64,000 nucleotides of DNA, taken from contig NZ_CP007014.1 in the NCBI RefSeq assembly GCF_000452705.1, positions 3,721,501-3,785,500 on the forward strand, given 5' to 3'. A program made the translations under genes and the position numbers. This DNA comes from Pseudomonas syringae CC1557. Its GTDB lineage: Bacteria; Pseudomonadota; Gammaproteobacteria; Pseudomonadales; Pseudomonadaceae. This document shows positions 35,394-43,995 of the stretch, one piece after another. The first letter of the stretch is position 1. Each line of letters starts with the position of its first letter. The notes below the pieces were generated by a model, which ran no database searches, was not told the DNA's origin, and saw nothing but the letters and a program-made list of their open reading frames with translations.

Positions 35394-36050
35394 ATGGCCC
35401 TGACTGCGCTGTTGTTTGACCTGGACGGAACCCTCATCGACACCGATGAACTGCATTTGAACGCCTACAACCAGTTGCTGGCAAGCTGGGACCGGTCGAT
35501 GAACATCGAGTACTACAAGGCTCATGTGATGGGCTTTCCGGACGACATGATTTTTGGCGGTCTGTTTCCTGATATTCCTGCTTCGCAATACGCCAGCCTG
35601 GCTGCGGAGAAAGAGGCCATGTTTCGCGCCCAACTGGGAGAAACAATCCCCGTTGCAGGTGTGCTGCGTATCCTTGATTACGCAGAGAAAACCGGTCTGC
35701 GTACTGCCGTGGTCACCAACGCGCCGCGTGAAAACGCCATGGCAATGCTCACAGGGCTGGGCATCCTGGAGCGTTTCGAAACGGTTGTGATCGGCGGAGA
35801 ACTCGAGCGCGGCAAGCCGCATCCCATGCCCTACCTCACTGCCTTGGAGTTGTTGGGTGTGACTGCCGATCAGGCCATTGCCTTCGAAGACTCGCTGGCC
35901 GGGGTTCAGTCAGCCCATGCTGCGGGGATCCATACGTTTGGCGTGCTGTCGGGTCTCCAGGAACATCAACTTCGACAGGCGGGTGCGCGCGACGTGATCC
36001 GTGATTTCAACGCCGACACCCTGTGGCAGTTTCTGCAAGCGGCTGACTGA
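35394..36050 (+). CDS. HAD-family phosphatase 2
   Basis: A 218-residue HAD hydrolase of the beta-phosphoglucomutase/phosphatase subgroup. All four motifs are intact: LFDLDGTLIDTDE, VVTNAPRENA, the lysine in ERGKPHPMPYL and FEDSLAGVQSAHAAG. It begins 6 bp after the MFS stop, so it is almost surely the last gene of the same transcript. Unlike HAD 1 it has the full DxD motif, so the two phosphatases probably act on different phosphorylated intermediates. Confidence 0.88.
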   Translation: MALTALLFDLDGTLIDTDELHLNAYNQLLASWDRSMNIEYYKAHVMGFPDDMIFGGLFPDIPASQYASLAAEKEAMFRAQLGETIPVAGVLRILDYAEKTGLRTAVVTNAPRENAMAMLTGLGILERFETVVIGGELERGKPHPMPYLTALELLGVTADQAIAFEDSLAGVQSAHAAGIHTFGVLSGLQEHQLRQAGARDVIRDFNADTLWQFLQAAD

Positions 36051-36185
36051 GCAGTAACTGCTCGGCCGAAGCACGCTGAAGAACACGCGTCTATAGATGC
36101 TGGAGTTGCAGCTTTTTATACACCAGCGCACTAAAATGGCGACCGCATGCTCCACTCCGGGGCAGACCCGATTCAAGAGGCGGTT

Positions 36186-37070
36186 GTGTACAAAGGTGTC
36201 GTGCTGTCGGTCCTGGCTTCCGTGCTGTTCGGGGTCATGTATTTCTATACCTCGCTGATGAGCCCGCTGGATGGCGAGGAGATCTTCGGCTGGCGCATGC
36301 TGCTGACCGTTCCGTGCGCGACGCTGTTCATGCTGGTCAGCGGCGACTGGCGGCGAGTCCGCGATCTGGCGGCCCGGCTCAGGCAGCAACCGCTGCTGAT
36401 CTTCGGGCTGCTGCTGTCTTCATTGTTGCTCGGCGCGCAGTTGCTGATCTTCATGTGGGCGCCCTTGCACGGGCGCAGCCTGGAGGTGTCGCTGGGTTAT
36501 TTTCTATTGCCGTTGAGCATGATCTTTACCGGCCGCCTGGTGTACGGCGAACACCTCTCGTACCTGCAAAAAATCGCCGCCGGGTTTGCCATGATCGGTG
36601 TCGGCCATGAAATATGGCGGCTGGGCAGCTTTTCCTGGGAAACCCTGCTGGTCGCAGTCGGCTATCCGCTGTATTTCGTGTTGCGCCGCAAGCTCAAGAC
36701 CGACCACTTGGGCGGGCTGTGGTTTGACATGCTGCTCATGCTGCCGATCGGCCTGTGGTTCATCAGTAACGGTCATCCGCAAGCCATCCAGCAGGTACCG
36801 TTGCTGTACCTGCTGATTCCATTGCTGGGAGTCATCAGCGCCTCGGCGCTGGTCAGCTACATCATCGCCAGCCGCTTGCTGCCGTTCAGCCTGTTCGGGC
36901 TGCTCAGTTATGTCGAACCGATCCTGCTGGTGGGCGTCGCCCTGCTGCTGGGTGAAAGCATCAGCCGCGATGAATGGCTGACTTACCTGCCGATCTGGCT
37001 GGCGGTCGTGGTGCTGATGATCGAAGGCGCCAAACACATGCTGGCTCAGCGCCGCCGGGATGCGACCTGA
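36186..37070 (+). CDS. rarD: RarD, EamA-family permease
   Basis: A 294-residue DMT-superfamily membrane protein with ten helices in two EamA halves. The N-terminus YKGVVLSVLASVLFGVMYF and the FGWRMLLTVP segment are typical of RarD. The GTG start at 36186 has an AGAGG ribosome binding site and matches the family N-terminus; the ATG at 36147 would add 13 unsupported residues. The physiological substrate of RarD proteins is not established. It lies 135 bp after the cluster and could be read through, but it is a common chromosomal gene and probably not part of the pathway. Confidence 0.85.
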   Translation: MYKGVVLSVLASVLFGVMYFYTSLMSPLDGEEIFGWRMLLTVPCATLFMLVSGDWRRVRDLAARLRQQPLLIFGLLLSSLLLGAQLLIFMWAPLHGRSLEVSLGYFLLPLSMIFTGRLVYGEHLSYLQKIAAGFAMIGVGHEIWRLGSFSWETLLVAVGYPLYFVLRRKLKTDHLGGLWFDMLLMLPIGLWFISNGHPQAIQQVPLLYLLIPLLGVISASALVSYIIASRLLPFSLFGLLSYVEPILLVGVALLLGESISRDEWLTYLPIWLAVVVLMIEGAKHMLAQRRRDAT

Positions 37071-37073
37071 GCA

Positions 37074-38189
37074 TCACGACTCGGTGAAACGCTCCAGCTG
37101 CATTTCCTGAAGTCGGCTCAGGGTTCGGCGGAAGGCGAACGATAGATAACCCTGTGTGTAGAGCTCATCCATGGGCACCGGCGCCTCGACGTACAGCGGA
37201 ATACGTCGGTCGTAGCACTCGTCCACCAGTGCAATGAAACGCCGCACGCCATCATCGTTGGGCGACAACTGCGGCAGTTCGCGATCCCCCGCGGTCACCT
37301 GCTCCACGCCATCCTCGGTGCCACGGGCAATCTTCGCTTCGCGCTGTGCAGCGCCGAGGACCGGCACCTCGCTGAGCAGAATCACTGAAAAGCGATCACA
37401 CAGGGCAATGAAGTCCATGGCCGCCAGCGGTTGCTCGCACAGGTCGCGATAGCGGCACCACACTGCCGTGTCGGAATGCTGAAGCACATTGATGCTGCGA
37501 TAACCCAGCATGACCTGCGAGTCGTGAACGGGCTGGCCCGCGCTCAACGCCTCGAATATGCCTTGCAAGGCACTCGGCCGACCGGCTTCGGCAACCCAGT
37601 AGCGCTGGTGCAACTGGCCGGGATGCAGACGATGATCCTCGCCTCCGTCCACCGCGACGACATCCATGTATTTCTGGATGGCGGCAACGGCAGGCAGAAA
37701 GCGCTCGCGGTTGTGCCCATGGCTGTACAACTGATCCGGCGGCTGGTTGGAGGTGCAGACCAGCACCACGCCCTGCTCGAACATCACTTGCAGCAGCCCG
37801 CCGAGGATCACCGCATCGCCGATGTCGGTCACAAACAGTTCGTCGAAGCACATCACCCGCACATCACGCGCCAGCTCTTTGGCGACGACGGTCAGCGGCT
37901 GCGGCGTGCCCATCAGTTCGAACATGCGCTTGTGAACCCAGCGCATGAAGTGATGAAAATGCTGACGCCGGGCAGGCACCGTCAGGCTTTCGAAAAAGCG
38001 GTCCATCAGCCAGGTCTTGCCACGCCCGACCGGCCCCCATAGATAGACGCCCCGCGCCTGACCGCGAGACGCGGCCAGCGCCAGATAACATGCCTGCAAC
38101 TGCTGCACAGCCTGCAACTGCGCCTGATCGGGCTGAAAACCACGCTGCACTGCACGTTCGTAAGCATCCAGCGGAGAGACAGCATCCAT
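37074..38189 (-). CDS. zapE: Cell division protein ZapE (AFG1-type ATPase)
   Basis: A 371-residue AAA+ ATPase of the AFG1/ZapE family. Walker A is LWGPVGRGKTWLMD and Walker B VMCFDELFVTDI, followed by sensor region VVLVCTSNQPP. ZapE is associated with the Z-ring in E. coli and influences FtsZ stability. Length is normal. It ends 3 bp from the convergent rarD. Pseudomonas genomes also carry other ZapE copies, so this may be one of two. Confidence 0.9.
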   Translation of the reverse strand: MDAVSPLDAYERAVQRGFQPDQAQLQAVQQLQACYLALAASRGQARGVYLWGPVGRGKTWLMDRFFESLTVPARRQHFHHFMRWVHKRMFELMGTPQPLTVVAKELARDVRVMCFDELFVTDIGDAVILGGLLQVMFEQGVVLVCTSNQPPDQLYSHGHNRERFLPAVAAIQKYMDVVAVDGGEDHRLHPGQLHQRYWVAEAGRPSALQGIFEALSAGQPVHDSQVMLGYRSINVLQHSDTAVWCRYRDLCEQPLAAMDFIALCDRFSVILLSEVPVLGAAQREAKIARGTEDGVEQVTAGDRELPQLSPNDDGVRRFIALVDECYDRRIPLYVEAPVPMDELYTQGYLSFAFRRTLSRLQEMQLERFTES

Positions 38190-38255
38190 CAGGCATACAC
38201 CTTGGTGTCAGGGATCGATATTCAGCCTATATGAGACAAGGCCTGGCGACGTCAA

Positions 38256-39701
38256 TCAAGCGTGCTGCACACCGGCACGCTTGAGCAGTCGCTTGCAGCG
38301 CTCGGACAGGTGTACCACACGCAAATGCTTGCCCGCCTTGGCGTAGCGCTCGCGCAGGGTTTTCAACGCCGCAATGGCCGAGTAGTCGACAAATCGCAGA
38401 TGACGGCAGTCCAGTGTTACTTGTGCCGGGTCTTCGGCAGGGTCGAACTGGGCCAGAAATGGCGTGGTCGAGGCAAAGAACAGCGTGCCGTGCAGGTGAT
38501 AGACCTTGCTGCCATCGGCTTCAACATGGCTGTCGGCATACAGCTCGCGGGCCTGCTGCCAGGCAAAGTTGATCGCGGCGATGATGATGCCAAACACCAC
38601 GGCAGTGGCCAGATCGGTCAGCACCGTGACCACGGTCACGGCAATGATCGCCAGCACGTCATTGACCGGCACCTTGCGCAGCACGCGCAGGGATGCCCAG
38701 GCAAACGTCTGCTGGGCGACCACGAACATCACGCCGACCAGCGCCGCCAGAGGGATACGCTCTATCAGCGGTGACAGGAACAGCACGAACATCAGGATCA
38801 TCAAGCCCGCAACAATGCCGGACACCCGACCGCGGCCGCCGGAGCTGAGGTTGATGACGGTCTGGCCGATCATCGCGCAACCGCCCATGCCACCAAACGC
38901 ACCTGACACCATATTGGCCGCGCCCAGCGCCACGCACTCGCGATCAGGGTAGCCACGGGTTTCGGTGATCTCGTCAGTGAGGTTCAGGGTCAGCAGGGTT
39001 TCCAGCAGTCCCACCAGTGCCATCAGAATGGCGTAAGGCGCAATAATGCGCAGGGTCTCCAGGTTCCACGGAATGTCCGGCAAGGCGAATACCGGCAGAC
39101 CACCGGCAATGTGCGCCATGTCGCCCAGCGTGCGGGTCGGCAGACCAAGCAGGTACACCGCCAATCCGACACTGAGAATCGCCACCAGCGCAGGCGGTGC
39201 AACGCGGGTGACGCGCGGCAGCAGGTAAACAATCGCCATGGTCAGCGCCACCAGGCCGAGCATCACGTACAGCGGCGTGCCGCTGAGCCATGACTCGCCG
39301 ACCTTGAAGTGTTCCAGTTGCGCCATCGCGATCACAATCGCCAGCCCGTTGACGAAGCCCAGCATCACCGAATACGGCACCAGTCGCACCAGCTTGCCCA
39401 GCCGCAACAGCCCGAACAGGATCATGATCAAGCCGCCGAGCAGCACAGTTGCCAGCAGATACTGCACACCCTGCTGCACTACCAGCGCGACGATGACCAC
39501 GGCCATCGAACCGGCCGCACCCGAGACCATGCCCGGACGCCCGCCGAACAACGCCGTCAGCGTGCAGATGATGAACGCACCGTAGAGCCCCATCAGCGGA
39601 TTGAGATGAGCAACCAGCGCGAAGGCAATGCACTCGGGCACCAAAGCAAAGGATGTGGTCAGCCCGGCCAGCACTTCGGCACGCATACGGATAGTTTTCA
39701 T
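38256..39701 (-). CDS. SulP-family anion transporter
   Basis: A 481-residue SulP/SLC26-type permease. The N-terminal membrane part has about 10-12 helices, including LVPECIAFALVAHLNPLMGLYG and the signature GGMGGCAMIGQTVINLSSGGR (split here across two helices). The C-terminal 100 residues form a STAS domain (QVTLDCRHLRFVDYSAIAAL). The substrate may be sulfate, bicarbonate or another anion. The gene is divergent from ampC. No carbonic anhydrase gene is adjacent. Confidence 0.9.
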   Translation of the reverse strand: MKTIRMRAEVLAGLTTSFALVPECIAFALVAHLNPLMGLYGAFIICTLTALFGGRPGMVSGAAGSMAVVIVALVVQQGVQYLLATVLLGGLIMILFGLLRLGKLVRLVPYSVMLGFVNGLAIVIAMAQLEHFKVGESWLSGTPLYVMLGLVALTMAIVYLLPRVTRVAPPALVAILSVGLAVYLLGLPTRTLGDMAHIAGGLPVFALPDIPWNLETLRIIAPYAILMALVGLLETLLTLNLTDEITETRGYPDRECVALGAANMVSGAFGGMGGCAMIGQTVINLSSGGRGRVSGIVAGLMILMFVLFLSPLIERIPLAALVGVMFVVAQQTFAWASLRVLRKVPVNDVLAIIAVTVVTVLTDLATAVVFGIIIAAINFAWQQARELYADSHVEADGSKVYHLHGTLFFASTTPFLAQFDPAEDPAQVTLDCRHLRFVDYSAIAALKTLRERYAKAGKHLRVVHLSERCKRLLKRAGVQHA

Positions 39702-39844
39702 GGTTTACCTGAGCCGCGTTCCGTGGAGGAAGCGCAAAAAAGGGGGCATATTACGCAAACCTTTGACGACCGACCACCACGGCAGGGCTGCGATACACAC
39801 CTCCTGATGATCGGCATACACCTAAAACAACAAGGAATTATCGA

Positions 39845-41002
39845 ATGTCGCGCAATGGAACGCTGCTCTGTACGGGGCTTGTGCTGGTCAGTTCAATTGC
39901 TTTTGCCGAGGACAAGCCTGCCACCTTTGACGCTTTTGTGCAGGCAGAAGCCAGCAAGGTGATGCAGGAAAATCACATCGCTGGCCTGTCCATCGCCATC
40001 ACTCGCAATGGCAAACAGCAGTTCTACAACTACGGCGTTGCCTCAAAGACCACTGGCCAGCCGGTGACCAGCGATACGCTGTTCGAACTCGGCTCGATCA
40101 GCAAGACCTTCACCGCCACACTCGCCACCTGGGCACAGGCCAATGGTCAGTTGTCTCTGACGCAGAGCATCGACACTTACCTGCCGCACTTGCAGGCAAC
40201 GCGCCTGGGCAAAGTGCCGGTTTTCCATTTGGGCACCCACACTGCAGGCGGCTTCCCGCTTCAAGTGCCCGACCAGGTGCAGAACACTCGCCAGTTAATG
40301 GCTTATTTCAAGGCCTGGCAGCCCGAGTATCTGCCCGGCACCCACCGCACGTATGCCAACCCCAGCGTCGGTCTGCTCGGCATGGTCGCGGCACGCAGCA
40401 TGAGGCAGCCCTATGAAGACGCGCTGCAACAGCGGCTGTTTCCGGCGCTGGGTCTGAACAATACTTACGTCAGGGTGCCCGACGAGAAGCAGGCGTTTTA
40501 CGCGCAGGGCTATAACAAGCTCGACGAACCGATCAGGGTCAGCCCGGGTCCGCTGGCAGCTGAAGCCTACGGCGTGAAGTCGAGCAGTCGGGACCTGATC
40601 CGTTTTATCGAGGCGAACATGGGGCTCGGTCAATATGACGCGCCACTGCGCCGCGCCCTCAGCGACACACGCACCGGCTATTTCAAAATCGGCGACATGA
40701 CTCAGGACCTGATTTGGGAACAGTACTCGATGCCGGTTCGCCTGCCCCAGCTGTTCGATGGCAACGCCAGCGCAATGCTGCAAACCTTGAAGGCTGAAGC
40801 TATCGAACCGCCGCTGGCACCGCAGCCTGCCGCCTGGGTGAACAAGACCGGCTCAACCAATGGTTTCGGCGGCTACGTTGCGTTCATTCCGGAAAAGCAA
40901 CTGGGCATCACGATTCTTGCCAACCGGAACTATCCGAACGAACAACGGGTGGCGCTGGCTTACCGGATTCTCGAGCAGTCGGGCTGCTGTTCAACGCCCT
41001 GA
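39845..41002 (+). CDS. ampC: Class C beta-lactamase AmpC
   Basis: A 385-residue periplasmic serine beta-lactamase. A signal peptide (LLCTGLVLVSSIAFAED) is followed by the catalytic SISK tetrad (Ser84), the YAN motif in HRTYANPSVGLLG and the KTG triad in VNKTGSTNGFGGYV, all in the order of class C enzymes. No ampR is adjacent; the divergent neighbour is a SulP permease, so expression is probably constitutive or controlled in trans. The 3' end overlaps the convergent ada gene by 12 bp. Confidence 0.93.
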   Translation: MSRNGTLLCTGLVLVSSIAFAEDKPATFDAFVQAEASKVMQENHIAGLSIAITRNGKQQFYNYGVASKTTGQPVTSDTLFELGSISKTFTATLATWAQANGQLSLTQSIDTYLPHLQATRLGKVPVFHLGTHTAGGFPLQVPDQVQNTRQLMAYFKAWQPEYLPGTHRTYANPSVGLLGMVAARSMRQPYEDALQQRLFPALGLNNTYVRVPDEKQAFYAQGYNKLDEPIRVSPGPLAAEAYGVKSSSRDLIRFIEANMGLGQYDAPLRRALSDTRTGYFKIGDMTQDLIWEQYSMPVRLPQLFDGNASAMLQTLKAEAIEPPLAPQPAAWVNKTGSTNGFGGYVAFIPEKQLGITILANRNYPNEQRVALAYRILEQSGCCSTP

Positions 41003-42091
41003 GAAGAACCCTGCCGCGCCGTCAGATTCGATTTCCAGCAGCTTGCGCTTGCGCTCGACACCCCAGCGATAGCCGGACAGCGAGCCATCGCTGCGCACCA
41101 CGCGATGGCAGGGAATGGCCACCGCGAGCGTGTTGGCGCCGCAGGCATTGGCTACCGCTCGTACCGCACTCGGCATACCTAATTGGGTCGCGATTTCGGT
41201 GTAGGTGGCGGTCGTTCCAGCCGGGATATTCCTGAGCGCCTGCCATACCCGCTCCTGGAAAACCGTGCCGCGAATATCCAGCGGCAGCGCAAGGCCGGTC
41301 GCAGGCGACTCCACAAAGCCCACGACCACAGCGATCAGCGCTTCAAACTCGGCGTCTGCACCGATCAGATTGGCATTGGGGAACTGATCCTGAAAACCTT
41401 CAATCAGCGTGTTGGGGTCATCGCCGAGGGAAATGGCGCAGATGCCCTTGCTGCTGGTGGCCACCAGAATTGACCCCAGCGAACTTTCCCCCAAGGCGAA
41501 TCTGATCTCGACATTGGCGCCGCCCGCGCGGTATTCGGAAGGTTTCATGCCAAGCATTTGCTGCGAAGCCTCATAGAATCGACTGTTGGAGTTGTAGCCC
41601 GCCTGGTACAGCGCGCTGGTGATGGTCACATCGTGAGCAAGCTCGACCTTCACACGCGAACGCATCGACGCGACGCTATAGGCCTTGGGTGTCAAGCCGG
41701 TCAGTTTCTTGAACGTGCGATGGAAATAAAAACTGCTCATGCCGACCTGCTCCGCAAGCTCTGCAAGATTAGGCATTGAGTCGGACGTATCGATCAATCT
41801 GCACGCTTCGGAAACCGCGGCAGCATGTTTCAGCTCTAGCGCGTGCTTATCGCTGCTGGTGCGTCTGGACGGACGAAAACCAGCGGCTTCGGCTTCGCTT
41901 GCCGTATCAAAGAAAACGACGTTCTCCGGACGCGGAAGTCGGGTTGGGCTGCAGGGCTCGCAATAGATGCCGGTGGTGAGCACGCCGTAGACAAAATCAG
42001 CCCCCGCGCGACGGTTGATCAGGGCCTCCCAGCGCGGGTCGTCTTCGGTTCGCGGTGCAGGTGCTTTTTTCGTGACGTCTATGCTGTCCAT
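40991..42091 (-). CDS. ada: Ada-type regulator/O6-alkylguanine-DNA alkyltransferase with altered zinc site
   Basis: A 366-residue Ada-like protein: an N-terminal Ada zinc domain (about residues 18-85), an AraC helix-turn-helix (MSSFYFHRTFKKLTGLTPKAYSV) and a C-terminal alkyltransferase with the active-site PCHRV (AIPCHRVVRSDGSLSGY). In E. coli Ada four cysteines bind zinc. Here the first pair reads YCEPCS instead of C-x3-C, and the second pair is replaced by serine and threonine (FRPSRRTS). The alkylguanine repair domain looks functional; phosphotriester sensing probably is not. An alternative start is at 42115. It is downstream of alkA in the same direction. Confidence 0.87.
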   Translation of the reverse strand: MDSIDVTKKAPAPRTEDDPRWEALINRRAGADFVYGVLTTGIYCEPCSPTRLPRPENVVFFDTASEAEAAGFRPSRRTSSDKHALELKHAAAVSEACRLIDTSDSMPNLAELAEQVGMSSFYFHRTFKKLTGLTPKAYSVASMRSRVKVELAHDVTITSALYQAGYNSNSRFYEASQQMLGMKPSEYRAGGANVEIRFALGESSLGSILVATSSKGICAISLGDDPNTLIEGFQDQFPNANLIGADAEFEALIAVVVGFVESPATGLALPLDIRGTVFQERVWQALRNIPAGTTATYTEIATQLGMPSAVRAVANACGANTLAVAIPCHRVVRSDGSLSGYRWGVERKRKLLEIESDGAAGFFSGR

Positions 42092-42172
42092 GTTGCGCCC
42101 TGCCTTGAGTTTCAATCATCCTATCTGTGTCAGAACCGGTAAACACTCCGAGTCTTGCTTTCAAATTCGAGA

Positions 42173-42859
42173 TCAGTCGATCTCGCTGAAGTCGGTCGGC
42201 ACACGCCACAGATACCAGGCAGCAAGCGTTCGGTAAGGTGCCAACCGCTCTGCAAGCCGGGCCATTTCCCGGTGGCTCGGTTTGCGCTCGAGAGCATACA
42301 GTCGCCTATAGCCTTCGCACACGCCGAAGTCGCTGGCGGGCATGACATCCAGTTGACCAAGCCCGTAAATGAGCATCATCTCAACAGTCCAGCGGCCTAC
42401 CCCCGGTAACTGGATGAGACGCTCGACGAGCTCGTCATTACTCATCGCCAGTGCATCACTGACATCAGGGACGATACCCTCCACCCGTGCAGCAGCAATC
42501 GCCTTGATTGCCCGGCACTTTGATGCCGAGAATCCACAGGAACGCAGTGCCTGATCATCCAGATCGATCAACGCTTGAGCGCCTGGAAAGCCGACGTCCG
42601 GGAACAGGGCGCGCAGCCGCATGACCATCGCGTCACCCGCTTTAGCGTGCAATTGCTGATAGGCAACGGCCTTGACCAGCGCCTGAAACGGATCCTGCGC
42701 CGCCGTTACCGGGTGCAGACAGGGGCCGACGTGCTCGATAAGCAACGCCCATTGCCTGTCGACAGACTTGAGCGATTCCACCGCCTTGGCATGCGCGTCC
42801 TCTGCCGGGTAATCCGTAGGCATGGGCTCGCGGCCGGGGGTGTCTGATTCTGATGACAT
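42173..42859 (-). CDS. alkA: DNA-3-methyladenine glycosylase, AlkA-like
   Basis: A 228-residue base-excision glycosylase of the HhH-GPD superfamily. The helix-hairpin-helix and catalytic loop appear as LIQLPGVGRWTVEMMLIYGLG, with the catalytic aspartate in VMPASDFGV. It lacks the N-terminal domain of E. coli AlkA, as is usual for the shorter bacterial 3-methyladenine glycosylases. It removes alkylated bases and precedes ada on the same strand (81 bp gap), forming an alkylation-repair unit. The start could also be at MPTDYPAE, 12 codons in. Confidence 0.9.
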   Translation of the reverse strand: MSSESDTPGREPMPTDYPAEDAHAKAVESLKSVDRQWALLIEHVGPCLHPVTAAQDPFQALVKAVAYQQLHAKAGDAMVMRLRALFPDVGFPGAQALIDLDDQALRSCGFSASKCRAIKAIAAARVEGIVPDVSDALAMSNDELVERLIQLPGVGRWTVEMMLIYGLGQLDVMPASDFGVCEGYRRLYALERKPSHREMARLAERLAPYRTLAAWYLWRVPTDFSEID

Positions 42860-43047
42860 TGTGTTTCCCAGGTTGAGTGTCCGGGCAGCTATTCATTTGC
42901 CATCCCCGGTTTCGCATGATGTCCAAAATGATCGTTAGGCTTTCAGAGGGCCAGAAAAAGTTCAAAAACCAGAAAATGGATAGCTGAACCTGACCTGAAC
43001 AGCCGGTCAAAAATGAGAAGCAGACAAAAAACAACTATCCGCATTCA

Positions 43048-43066
43048 AGAATGAGTATCATTATGT
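43048..43066. promoter_or_regulatory. Putative Fur box of the efe operon
   Basis: The sequence AGAATGAGTATCATTATGT contains AATGA-GTA-TCATT and resembles the Fur 19-bp consensus. It lies about 70 bp before efeU. Iron-repressed expression of efe genes is usual. Confidence 0.6.
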
Positions 43067-43132
43067 TACGCAGTGTTTCTGGCTGATGGCTCGCCGATCC
43101 ACGTTCACTCTACAGTCTCGACCCGGTGGAAT

Positions 43133-43987
43133 ATGCTCGTTCCGTTTTTGATCATGCTGCGCGAAGGCATCGAAGCCGCGCTTATTGTTGGCATCATCGC
43201 CAGTTATCTGAAACAGACCGGTCGCGGCGAGTGGATGCCTGCGGTGTGGATTGGCGTATTTCTCGCCGCTGCCCTCTCGCTGTTAGTCGGTGGCGGGCTG
43301 GAACTGATGAGCGCCGAGTTTCCGCAGAAACAGCAGGAATTGTTCGAAGGCATTGTCGGCCTGATCGCCGTAGGCATTCTCAGTTCGATGGTGTTCTGGA
43401 TGCGCAAAGTGGCGCGTTCGATCAAGCATGCGCTGCACGAATCGCTGGACGCCGCCCTCGCCGGTTCGAAAAACCAGACGTATGCGCTGATCGCCATGGT
43501 GTTTTTTGCCGTGGCCCGCGAAGGGCTGGAAACCGTATTTTTTCTGCTCGCTGTATTTCAACAGAGCGAAGGCTCTGGCGCGCCGCTGGGTGCCCTGCTC
43601 GGTCTGTTGCTGGCGGTCGGCTTTGGCGTGGCGATCTACAGCGGCAGCATGCGTCTGAACCTGGGTCTGTTTTTCCGCTGGACCGGGCTGTTCATTCTGA
43701 TCGTTGCCGCAGGCATCCTCGCCAACTCGGTGCAGGCGCTGCATGAAGCGGGCGTCTGGAATCATTTGCAAGGCGTGGTTTTTGACATCAGCGCGCTGCT
43801 GCCGATGGATGGGCCGGCAGGCTCGGTGCTCGCCGGTATGTTCGGTTATCAGGACGCGCCGACGGTCAGCACACTGAGCGTCTATCTGATTTACCTGATC
43901 GGGGCGCTGGTGCTGTTTTTCATGCCGCACACCCCGAAGGCCGGCAAACCGGTACAGCCACACCCATCTTCCGTGACAAACGAATAA
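43133..43987 (+). CDS. efeU: Iron permease EfeU (FTR1 family)
   Basis: A 284-residue seven-helix inner-membrane permease for iron. The two REGLE-type iron-binding motifs are present as LREGIEAALIVG (residues about 9-20) and AREGLETVFFLL. The start at 43133 is set by GGTGGA upstream and the family N-terminus MLVPFLIMLREG; the frame is open 20 codons further upstream but that part is unlike the family. It is the first of four genes with spacings of 8-29 bp, so one transcript is expected. Confidence 0.93.
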   Translation: MLVPFLIMLREGIEAALIVGIIASYLKQTGRGEWMPAVWIGVFLAAALSLLVGGGLELMSAEFPQKQQELFEGIVGLIAVGILSSMVFWMRKVARSIKHALHESLDAALAGSKNQTYALIAMVFFAVAREGLETVFFLLAVFQQSEGSGAPLGALLGLLLAVGFGVAIYSGSMRLNLGLFFRWTGLFILIVAAGILANSVQALHEAGVWNHLQGVVFDISALLPMDGPAGSVLAGMFGYQDAPTVSTLSVYLIYLIGALVLFFMPHTPKAGKPVQPHPSSVTNE

Positions 43988-43995
43988 GGGCACTC

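Noticed and set aside
24812..36050. O-antigen or exopolysaccharide cluster
   Set aside because: DegT and Gfo/Idh genes occur in such loci, but there are no glycosyltransferases, flippase, polymerase or nucleotidyltransferases here.
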